23,603 nucleotides of DNA from DAOOVD01 sp035369845 (lineage in GTDB: Bacteria; Bacillota; Desulfotomaculia; Desulfotomaculales; Pelotomaculaceae): NCBI GenBank assembly GCA_035369845.1, contig DAOOVD010000038.1, positions 1 to 23,603 of the forward strand, written 5' to 3'. A program made the position numbers and the translations under genes. The notes under the pieces are model-generated. The model saw nothing but the letters and a program-made list of their open reading frames with translations. It was not told the origin of the DNA and did not search any database. Of this stretch, positions 6,307 through 12,711 are shown one piece after another; position 1 is the stretch's first letter, and each line of letters begins with the position of its first letter.

Positions 6307-7323
6307 TTACACAAAATATTCCACCCTCGCATCCGGGAAATATTCCCCCGTCAATCCTTCAAAAAAAGTTTTCATCTCGGTAAACAGCTCTTTGGGATAA
6401 ACATATTTGCCGTAACCGAACTGACCGAATTTGAAGGTCCTGGCCTCATCGTCCATTTCCAGGCCCGTGTTCGGAAATACTTCCAGGATACTGTTTTTCG
6501 CTCTTTTGGTAAACCGGTGGGTGATGAATTCAAAGGTGAGGCCGGAGATCTTGTCGCCCAACTCATCCGCGGCGGTCTTGAATAAATCCCGGTAGTTTTC
6601 TTTCCAACCGTTAGAAGCAATAATCGGCGCCACCAAAAATCCCAGAGGGTAGCCGGCCTTTGCCACTTTTTCAGCCGCCGCCAGCCTTTCGCCCAGCCGC
6701 GGGGTGGCGTGCTCAAACCGCTCGATAATTTCCCTGGTGTTGATGCTGAAACGGAAACGGGTACGTCCATGGTGGGAAACGGCCAGGAGTGAATCCACGT
6801 CGGTAAATTTGGTGACAAAGCGGAAGCGGCCGTATTCCTGACCGCCGAAAAACTCGATAGCCCGGCCCAGAATGCCGGTGTAAGGTTCCACCGGAATCGG
6901 GTCGGAAGTGGCGGCCCCCTCAAAAATGGTGATTGCAGGCTTTCTTTTTTCTATGTACTCCCGGGCGGCGCTTAAAATTTCTTCCGTGTTGACGTAAATG
7001 CGGACGTAAGGCTTTCTGCCCAGGTTGGTCAAAAGGTAGCAGTATTCGCACTTGCCGGGGCAGGAAGTTGCCAGAGGCAACTGGAAATGCGCCGACGGCC
7101 TGCACGATGCAAAGGTCATGGTCCGCCTGACTCCGACTACCAGCGTTCTCTTGCCTTCAAAATACGCCTCTCTCCCGGTTCTGCCGGGAATAGGGACAAC
7201 CCGGTTGTGAGAAGTGGTAAAGCCGATGTCGGCGCCTTTTTCTTTAAAATATTTGAAAAGTCTTTGACCGAGAGGATATTCGAGGGCTTCCCGCTCGAAA
7301 ACAATTCTGGCGGGCTCAAACAC
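6307..7323 (-). CDS. splB: spore photoproduct lyase (radical SAM DNA repair)
   Basis: Reverts 5-thyminyl-5,6-dihydrothymine in spore DNA during germination. From the GTG at 7323, cluster ligands are Cys88, Cys92 and Cys95 (CxxxCxxC), followed by YLLTNLGRKPYVRIYVN; the tyrosines beside the cluster that correspond to B. subtilis Tyr97 and Tyr99 are kept. RFVTKF, TRFRFSIN, AKAGYPLGFLVAPI and the C-terminal YVYPKE/ARVEYFV blocks all match the family; 338 residues. The position of the catalytic Cys141 of B. subtilis is alanine here (FEGAATSD), while a cysteine appears at residue 74, fourteen residues before the cluster. Start choice: AGGTG is 7 nt from the GTG, but only 1 nt from a TTG at 7329. 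No splA is nearby; the ComFB-like gene is upstream behind a terminator. Confidence 0.95.
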   Translation of the reverse strand: MFEPARIVFEREALEYPLGQRLFKYFKEKGADIGFTTSHNRVVPIPGRTGREAYFEGKRTLVVGVRRTMTFASCRPSAHFQLPLATSCPGKCEYCYLLTNLGRKPYVRIYVNTEEILSAAREYIEKRKPAITIFEGAATSDPIPVEPYTGILGRAIEFFGGQEYGRFRFVTKFTDVDSLLAVSHHGRTRFRFSINTREIIERFEHATPRLGERLAAAEKVAKAGYPLGFLVAPIIASNGWKENYRDLFKTAADELGDKISGLTFEFITHRFTKRAKNSILEVFPNTGLEMDDEARTFKFGQFGYGKYVYPKELFTEMKTFFEGLTGEYFPDARVEYFV

Positions 7324-7371
7324 CGGCAATCACCTGCAAATTTGCGTGTTTTTTTTATTATCTGCCGAATT

Positions 7372-7411
7372 GAAAAACAAAAACCGGGAAGAATGTTGAT
7401 TTCTTTCCGGT
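7372..7411 (-). terminator. intrinsic terminator after the comFB-like gene
   Basis: Minus-strand stem ACCGGaAAGAA / TTCTTcCCGGT (7411-7383, one mismatch) followed by TTTTTGTTTTT. It separates the ComFB-like gene from the lyase gene, which therefore probably has its own start site in the AT-rich 7330-7370 stretch. Confidence 0.75.
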
Positions 7412-7448
7412 CGTTCTGTCTTCAAAGGCGGGCTGTTTTGCCCGGAAC

Positions 7449-7787
7449 TTAGGCGATGGCGCAGCCGGCAGCACTTTTCTTGACCGGCGGAAGCGCTTCC
7501 GCATGAGCCGGTTTCATTGAAATCTCGCGTACCGAATCCATAACAACGGCAATAAGCTTTGCCCTTTCCGAAATGCTGTCAAAACGCGACCTGGCCAGCA
7601 TACATTCGGCTTCATCGGTAACATAGCAGGGCTGCAGGCTGTTCAGCGCCAGCGCTATGGCCTTGTTCCGGCATGACGGGCACTCACAGAAGCCGTTATT
7701 TTCTTTTTTAAAACTGTCATAGACCTGTCCCAGGATTTCTTTTACGGCAACTTCCAGGTAATTGACTACAAAAGTTTTGTCCGACAT
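7449..7787 (-). CDS. comFB: ComFB-like late competence protein
   Basis: Small cytoplasmic protein of 112 residues matching ComFB: a helical N-terminus NYLEVAVKEILGQVYD, a cysteine cluster Cys34-Cys36-Cys39 (CECPSC) with Cys54 after ALALNSLQP, then YVT, in line with a small zinc-binding fold. B. subtilis ComFB has no assigned enzymatic role; I recall that ComFB-family proteins in cyanobacteria have been reported to bind cyclic di-GMP, so a signalling role is possible. The C-terminal tail past residue 75 is not recognised. The ATG at 7787 has AAAGGTG upstream; the frame is open 30 codons further, but those residues are unlike the family. Upstream is an unusual cluster of TGGGAC sites. Confidence 0.8.
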   Translation of the reverse strand: MSDKTFVVNYLEVAVKEILGQVYDSFKKENNGFCECPSCRNKAIALALNSLQPCYVTDEAECMLARSRFDSISERAKLIAVVMDSVREISMKPAHAEALPPVKKSAAGCAIA

Positions 7788-7886
7788 TGTCCCACACCTT
7801 TTTCTGACATTGTTCAACACTTTTTTGAAGTTTCCTAATAATTCTATAGGGAAAAAGACACCCGCGCAATGGGACATTCGGGTACA

Positions 7887-7909
7887 ATTATATGGGACTA
7901 TGGTCCCAT
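7887..7909 (-). promoter_or_regulatory. candidate regulated promoter of comFB with spacer palindrome
   Basis: Minus-strand TATAAT (7892-7887) has no decent -35, but directly upstream is the dyad ATGGGAC-4 nt-GTCCCAT (plus-strand 7892-7909). Another TGGGAC occurs at 7870-7875 and its complement GTCCCA just upstream of the comFB start (about 7789-7794). The dyad overlaps the folK 3' end. A regulator-dependent promoter is inferred. Confidence 0.35.
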
Positions 7910-8418
7910 ACTTTTTCCGGGACCCAAACCGCCGCCGGATACTTGCTGATCGCCTGCCTTTTCGCCAGTTGCCCGGCCAGTTCCGACGCCGTCCCCCGGC
8001 CGGGCAGGACCAATTCCGGTGCGATTTCGGCCAGAGGCACCATCACAAACGCCCGTTCGCCCATGCGCGGGTGGGGTACCGTCAAGCCGGGAGTTTTTAT
8101 TTCCTCCGCGCCGAATACGAGCAGGTCGAGATCGACTGTCCGCGGTCCCCAGCGCACGCCTCTCTCCCGTCCCAGTTTTCTTTCAACGTCGAGGAGGACT
8201 GAGAGCAGTTCGTGCGGGCTCAAACCGGTCTCCAACTCGGCAGCCGCGTTCAGAAACCAGTCCTGCCGCGTATAGCCCAGGGGAGCGGTGCGGTAAAACG
8301 ACGAAACTTTTTTTACCCGCACTCCCGGACATGAATTAAGAAGATCGAGAGCTTTTTTCAGATTGTCCTCCTTGTCGCCGATGTTGCTGCCAAGCCCGAC
8401 AAAAGCAGTATAAGGCAC
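7888..8418 (-). CDS. folK: 2-amino-4-hydroxy-6-hydroxymethyldihydropteridine pyrophosphokinase (HPPK)
   Basis: Transfers pyrophosphate from ATP to 6-hydroxymethyl-7,8-dihydropterin, activating it for FolP. 176 residues with GLGSNIGD at 8-15, FYRTAPLGYTRQDWFLNAA at 41-59, the signature RWGPRTVDLDLLVFG at 89-103 (metal-binding Asp residues) and PHPRMGERAFVMVPLAEI. The start is GTG at 8418 with GGAGGG 6 nt upstream. Last of the folP-folB-folK set, 67 bp after folB; that gap holds a small GTTCCC/GGGAAC dyad at 8449-8466. The last codons overlap the candidate comFB promoter. Confidence 0.96.
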   Translation of the reverse strand: MPYTAFVGLGSNIGDKEDNLKKALDLLNSCPGVRVKKVSSFYRTAPLGYTRQDWFLNAAAELETGLSPHELLSVLLDVERKLGRERGVRWGPRTVDLDLLVFGAEEIKTPGLTVPHPRMGERAFVMVPLAEIAPELVLPGRGTASELAGQLAKRQAISKYPAAVWVPEKVWDHSPI

Positions 8419-8485
8419 GGCTTTCCCTCCGGAACAGCCGCCGGGGCCGTTCCCCGAACCGGGAACGTCTCTTCGCGAACATTTT

Positions 8486-8848
8486 TTACGCCCGTTTCGG
8501 CCGCCTGATCTCCACGGCCACCCACCTGAAGCAGCCCGGCACGGGCGTGTGGGGCTTCTTAACCCGCACCAGGGTCTCCGCTACCGGAAACCGCTTCAAA
8601 ATCTCGGCAGCCACGGCTTCGGCAACTGACTCGATCAGCCGCATGGGACGTCCGCACACTATGGATCCCACCAGCTCAAAAACACTCGAGTAATCCACCG
8701 TGCTGTCAAGGTCGTCCTTTTCCCCGGCAGGCTGTAAATCAAGATAAAGCTCCACGTCCACCACAAACCTCTGCCCCAGGGCTCTCTCTTCCGGGCGCGT
8801 GCCGTGGTAACCGTAGAATTCCATTCCTTCGAGGACAATTTTATCCAA
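8486..8848 (-). CDS. folB: dihydroneopterin aldolase
   Basis: Cleaves 7,8-dihydroneopterin to 6-hydroxymethyl-7,8-dihydropterin and glycolaldehyde in folate synthesis; the family forms octamers. With the TTG start at 8848 it has 120 residues, the family's normal size, and begins MDKIVLEGMEFYGYHG; Glu20/21 in TRPEER, DYSSVF at 52-57, LIESVAE at 71-77 and the lysine in RVKKPHTPVPG (97-98) match the active-site regions. The TTG lies 4 nt after the folP stop with a G-rich Shine-Dalgarno. An in-frame ATG at 8908 would add 20 unrelated residues overlapping folP and is unlikely. Confidence 0.94.
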   Translation of the reverse strand: MDKIVLEGMEFYGYHGTRPEERALGQRFVVDVELYLDLQPAGEKDDLDSTVDYSSVFELVGSIVCGRPMRLIESVAEAVAAEILKRFPVAETLVRVKKPHTPVPGCFRWVAVEIRRPKRA

Positions 8849-8852
8849 GAAT

Positions 8853-10103
8853 TCATTCCCCCCGGAGCAGTCCGTTTTTGTCAAAGGCTGAAAAGCGAAG
8901 CCGGGCATCGGGGTTTTCTCCGCGTCCCAATATGGCGTCGGTCATCCTGGCTACACGGACCATTTCTTTTACATCATGAACCCGCACGATATCCGCCCCG
9001 TTGGCGATGCCGACAGCCACGGCTGCTGCGGTGCCCTCCAAACGCTCTTTAACCGGCAGGTTCAAAACCTTGCCGATGGTTGACTTTCGCGACGGTCCGA
9101 TCAGAATGGGAAGGCCCAGGCAGCGGAGTTCCTTGAGCCTGCGCAAAACTTCGAGATTCTGCCCGGCGGTCTTGCCAAAACCAAGACCGGGGTCCACAAT
9201 GATTTTCTCGCGGCCGATGCCGGCAGTCACGGCTAAATCAACAGATTCCTGCAGGTATTCGACAATGTCGCCCGTCAAATCACGGTAACTGATGTCCCTC
9301 TTGTTGTGCATCAACACGATGGGGGCTCCGTATTCCGCAGCCAGCCCGGCCATCGCCGGGTCGAGCCTGAGCGCCCACTGGTCGTTGATGATGTGGGCCC
9401 CGGCCTCAAGCGCAAACCTCGCTACTCCGGCCTTGGTCGTATCTATCGAAACCGGCGCCGGCAGTTCCTCCACGAGCCGTTTTAAAACCGGCCCCACACG
9501 GGCCAGTTCCATTTCCTCCTCAACCGGGGCATAACCGGGTCTGGTGGATTCCCCGCCGAGATCTATGATATCGGCCCCTTCGTCCACCATCTGCCACGCC
9601 CTCTCCACCGCCCGGCCGGGGTCTTCAAACCTCCCCCCGTCAGAAAAGGAGTCCGGCGTAACGTTCAATATCCCCATAATCAAGGTCCTTTCACCAAGGC
9701 GAAGCGTTTTCCCCCTGCAGTCAAGATCATATGCGCGGTAGCCTTCCTGACGGTTTAACACCTCCCCGATCCTCACCGCCAGGGCGGCCAGCCCGAAGGG
9801 CTGGTATTTGAGCTTTTCCAGGAAGGCTTCGTACTGCATCAGCGTACCCATCAGCAAAACCTTGGTTTCGGGAACGGAGCAGTTGCAAACCCCCCTGGCT
9901 ACGGCAGCCTCCCCGCCTTTGCCGAGCATCTCCTGCTTGATTATGTTGGCCTGTTCCGGTCTGACCCCTTCCAGCATCACCAGCCGGTGCACCGCCTTCG
10001 GCGTCATCCAGGCGCAGCCGGCCTGGTCGGCGCCCACGGAAGCAATGGCCTGCCGGGCCTGCTCCATGTTTTCTGCCATGACGCTGTAAACCCTGATCGC
10101 CAA
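8853..10103 (-). CDS. folP: dihydropteroate synthase with N-terminal extra domain
   Basis: Joins the pyrophosphorylated pterin from FolK with p-aminobenzoate. The catalytic TIM-barrel begins near residue 140: ILNVTPDSFSDGG at 145-157, GGESTRPG, APVSIDTTKA, INDQWAL, VLMHNKRD, VDPGLGFGKT, ILIGPSRKS and a C-terminal IVRVHDVKEM. At 416 residues it is about 135 longer than the usual 270-280; the extra N-terminal part (1-135) has conserved-looking blocks MTPKAVHRL, NIIKQEMLGKGGEAAVARG and LLMGT, and no function I recognise. From memory, similar extensions occur in some Clostridia and other thermophile-rich lineages. The start is TTG at 10103 with GGGAGGG 6 nt upstream. First gene behind the fol promoter. 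Confidence 0.93.
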   Translation of the reverse strand: MAIRVYSVMAENMEQARQAIASVGADQAGCAWMTPKAVHRLVMLEGVRPEQANIIKQEMLGKGGEAAVARGVCNCSVPETKVLLMGTLMQYEAFLEKLKYQPFGLAALAVRIGEVLNRQEGYRAYDLDCRGKTLRLGERTLIMGILNVTPDSFSDGGRFEDPGRAVERAWQMVDEGADIIDLGGESTRPGYAPVEEEMELARVGPVLKRLVEELPAPVSIDTTKAGVARFALEAGAHIINDQWALRLDPAMAGLAAEYGAPIVLMHNKRDISYRDLTGDIVEYLQESVDLAVTAGIGREKIIVDPGLGFGKTAGQNLEVLRRLKELRCLGLPILIGPSRKSTIGKVLNLPVKERLEGTAAAVAVGIANGADIVRVHDVKEMVRVARMTDAILGRGENPDARLRFSAFDKNGLLRGE

Positions 10104-10167
10104 ACCGTTCCCTCCCGTATATTCAACAGTTTAAAATCGTCCAGTCCGGCTTTCCAAACCTGTCCAC

Positions 10168-10196
10168 ATTATAAAGCGGGATTAACGGAAAATCAA
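10168..10196 (-). promoter_or_regulatory. sigma-A promoter of the fol operon
   Basis: Minus-strand TTGATT (10196-10191), 17-bp spacer, TATAAT (10173-10168), about 65 bp before the folP start. The rest of the 203-bp gap (10104-10306) shows no clear terminator for fhs; it has a short CAGGCAATACAGGC-type direct repeat near 10252-10268. Confidence 0.75.
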
Positions 10197-10306
10197 TGAA
10201 ATGAGGCGGGCCTTAATGACCTGTCTTATTGTCTTTTTGGATATTAGCGCCACAGGCAATACAGGCCACTGCACGCCCGGGTGGTTGGGAATACCTCTAT
10301 TCTTTC

Positions 10307-12067
10307 CTAAAACAAGCCCAGAACTTTGCCGGTATTCACATCCACGTCTATCCTCCGGTATGCCGGGTCGGAGCCGGTCCCGGGCATGAGGCTTATCGAA
10401 CCGGCCACCGGGCACAAGAACTTGGCCCCGGCAAAGACCAGAACGTCGCGCACCGGCAGCACCCAGCCCTTCGGCGCGCCCTTGAGCGCCGGATCGTGGG
10501 AAAGGCTGAGGTGAGTCTTCACCATTACGGTGGCGAAGTCAGCGAAAGCGGGATCGGATTCAAAACGTTCGGCCTTCTGCTCGGCCTCGGGCGTCCAGGA
10601 AACCCCTTCGGCCCCGTACACTTCTTTCGCTATTATTTCAACCCTCTTGCGCAAAGGCATTTCCGGCGGGTAGAGGAAGCGGAATTCCGGTTTGTCGTTG
10701 CAGGCGTCGATAACCGCATCGGCCAGTTCAAGGGCGCCTTCCCCGCCCTTCAGCCAGTGCTCGGAAAGGGCGCAGCGGGCTCCGGCCTGTTCCGCGTAAC
10801 GGCGCACCATGTTGACTTCCTCCCTGGTATCGGTGCTGAAGGCGTTGATGCAAACCACCGGATTGACCCCCGACTTTTTAACCACCGCAATGTGGTGCAG
10901 CAGGTTGGCCACACCTTTTTCCAGCAGTGCAAGGTTTTCCTTTTTGTACTCCTCCGGCAGCGGACGTCCGGCGACGACCGCGGGCCCCCCCCCGTGCATC
11001 TTCAAAGCCCGTACCGTACAGGTAATCACCGAAACGTCGGGAACCAGCCCGCTCAAGCGGCATTTAACGTTCCAGAACTTTTCAAAGCCGATGTCCGCGG
11101 CAAAACCGCTTTCGGTAACATGGTAGTCAAACATCTTCAAGCCAATCCGGTCGGAAATTATCGAGGACTGCCCGACCGCAATATTGGCGAACGGCCCGGC
11201 GTGAACCAGGACCGGCTGGTACTCGACCGTGCTGATCAGGGTGGGGTTGACGGTGTTCCGCATATAGGCGCACATGGCGCCAGCCACTTCCAGATCGGAA
11301 GTGGTTACCGGATTGCCCTTTTTGTCGTAAGCGACAATGATTTTCCCGAGCCGGTCCCTCAAGTCTTTCAAATCCGTGGCCACGGCCAGTATTGCCATCA
11401 GTTCCGAGCTCACCGCGATATGGAAGCCCGACTCCATCATGAAACCGTCCGTCCGGCCGCCGATGCCCATTATAATTTTGCGCAGGCCCTGGGCGCAAAA
11501 ATCTATCGCCCACTTCATCTCCACCCTGGTGGGATCTATGTCCAGCCGCCTCAAGTTGCGCCTGGCCAGTTCGGCGTCGTCGTAATTCCGCTCGTGCTGC
11601 ATCCGGGCGTTGAGGGCGACCATGGCAAGATTGTGGGCGTTCGTGATATCGTTGATGTCCCCCGTAAGACCGAGGGAAAATTCCGTCATGGGAATGGCCA
11701 GGGCGTTACCGCCGCCGGCTGCGGTTCCTTTTATATTCATCGTGGGGCCGCCGGAAGGCTGCCTTATGGCCGCCCCCGCATTCAGGCCCCTCTTGCTCAG
11801 CCCCTCCACCAAACCCATGGTGGTGGTGGTCTTTCCCTCTCCAAGCGGGGTGGGGGTAATAGCCGTAATTTCTATGTACTTTCCGTCCGGCCTGTCTTTC
11901 AGCCGGTCGATTATCCTCAAAAAATCCAGCCTGCAGATCCTGCCGTAAGGGATCACCTCGTCCTTCTCCAGACCGAGTTTTTCCCGCCATTCTTCCGGGG
12001 TGGGCATATTGGCTTCCGCAGCCTCTGCAATCTCGTAGTCTTTCAACCTGGTCGGATCGTAAGCCAT
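10307..12067 (-). CDS. fhs: formate-tetrahydrofolate ligase, long divergent form
   Basis: ATP-dependent formation of 10-formyl-tetrahydrofolate from formate, feeding one-carbon metabolism and, in acetogens or syntrophs, the methyl branch of the Wood-Ljungdahl route in either direction. 586 residues with the P-loop TPLGEGKT at 73-80, QPSGGPTMNIKGTAAGGG, LTGDINDITNAHNL, VRALKMHGGGP, CINAFSTDT and a C-terminal GSISLMPGTGSDP. Compared from memory with the Moorella enzyme (about 559 residues), several otherwise constant segments differ (for example QPSGGPTMN in place of EPSLGPSFG) and the N-terminus is longer, suggesting a separate subfamily. ATG at 12067 follows AGAGGA. It lies 62 bp after ndk, probably co-transcribed, and next to the folate genes. 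Confidence 0.94.
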   Translation of the reverse strand: MAYDPTRLKDYEIAEAAEANMPTPEEWREKLGLEKDEVIPYGRICRLDFLRIIDRLKDRPDGKYIEITAITPTPLGEGKTTTTMGLVEGLSKRGLNAGAAIRQPSGGPTMNIKGTAAGGGNALAIPMTEFSLGLTGDINDITNAHNLAMVALNARMQHERNYDDAELARRNLRRLDIDPTRVEMKWAIDFCAQGLRKIIMGIGGRTDGFMMESGFHIAVSSELMAILAVATDLKDLRDRLGKIIVAYDKKGNPVTTSDLEVAGAMCAYMRNTVNPTLISTVEYQPVLVHAGPFANIAVGQSSIISDRIGLKMFDYHVTESGFAADIGFEKFWNVKCRLSGLVPDVSVITCTVRALKMHGGGPAVVAGRPLPEEYKKENLALLEKGVANLLHHIAVVKKSGVNPVVCINAFSTDTREEVNMVRRYAEQAGARCALSEHWLKGGEGALELADAVIDACNDKPEFRFLYPPEMPLRKRVEIIAKEVYGAEGVSWTPEAEQKAERFESDPAFADFATVMVKTHLSLSHDPALKGAPKGWVLPVRDVLVFAGAKFLCPVAGSISLMPGTGSDPAYRRIDVDVNTGKVLGLF

Positions 12068-12129
12068 TTAACAGTTCCTCTCACCAGATATTTGTTGTCA
12101 CGGCGGCGCCCCGTCACCGGCGCGCTTTT

Positions 12130-12579
12130 TTATTCGTACAGCCACCGGTCCATGTCCCGGCTGTATTCCATAAGCTCCTCCTCTTTAAAGAACAGGCTTA
12201 TTTCCCTCCGCGCACTGTCCGGGGAATCGGAGCCGTGAATAACGTTCCGCCCCGTGTCGATTCCGTAGGTGGCCCGAATCGTTCCCGGCGCGGCTTTGAG
12301 GGGGTTGGTGGCACCCATCATTTCCCGCGCGGCGCTGATCACGCCCTTGCCCTCAACAACCATCGCCACCACCGGCCCGCTCGTAATGTACCGGACAAGC
12401 GGCTCGAAAAACGGCTTCCCGATGTGCTCCCCGTAGTGTCTTTCGGCAAGTTCCCGGCTTATCCGGAGCATTTTCATGCCGACGATCTTAAAGCCGCGCT
12501 TTTCAAACCTTGCCGTTATTTCCCCGATCAGGCCGCGTTGCACGCCGTCGGGTTTGATCATCAGATACGTGCGCTCCAT
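12130..12579 (-). CDS. ndk: nucleoside diphosphate kinase
   Basis: Equilibrates nucleoside di- and triphosphates through a phosphohistidine. 149 residues, normal length: ERTYLMIKPDGVQRGLIG at the N-terminus, the catalytic histidine at 115 in NVIHGSDSPDSA, and the ATNPLKAAPGTIR block at 90-102. ATG at 12579 has GAGGAGG 7 nt upstream. It heads a probable ndk-fhs pair behind the ftsH terminator. Confidence 0.97.
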   Translation of the reverse strand: MERTYLMIKPDGVQRGLIGEITARFEKRGFKIVGMKMLRISRELAERHYGEHIGKPFFEPLVRYITSGPVVAMVVEGKGVISAAREMMGATNPLKAAPGTIRATYGIDTGRNVIHGSDSPDSARREISLFFKEEELMEYSRDMDRWLYE

Positions 12580-12641
12580 TGAAAAACCTCCTCACTTAAA
12601 TGCAACCCCTTTTGGTATTATCGGCATTTCCAAACAAAGAT

Positions 12642-12671
12642 ATATTACCATAATATGGCGCCGTGATTGTC
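12642..12671 (-). promoter_or_regulatory. candidate promoter of ndk
   Basis: Minus-strand GACAAT (12671-12666), 18-bp spacer, TAATAT (12647-12642) with TG in the extended -10 position. It starts immediately past the ftsH terminator, and the spacer contains the dyad CCATA-T-TATGG. The match is moderate. Confidence 0.4.
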
Positions 12672-12708
12672 TAATAAAACGCCCGCAGGCATTTACAGCC
12701 GCGGGCGT
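12672..12708 (-). terminator. intrinsic terminator of ftsH
   Basis: Minus-strand stem ACGCCCGC / GCGGGCGT (12708-12701 with 12686-12679), extended by GGC/GCC with one bulge, followed by TTTATT. It begins 4 bp past the ftsH stop. Confidence 0.85.
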
Positions 12709-12711
12709 AGT

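Noticed and set aside
10229..12238. 669-codon open frame on the plus strand
   Set aside because: Entirely antisense to fhs and part of ndk, which have clear family motifs; the translation is low-complexity and unlike any family. GC-rich codon bias opens such frames.
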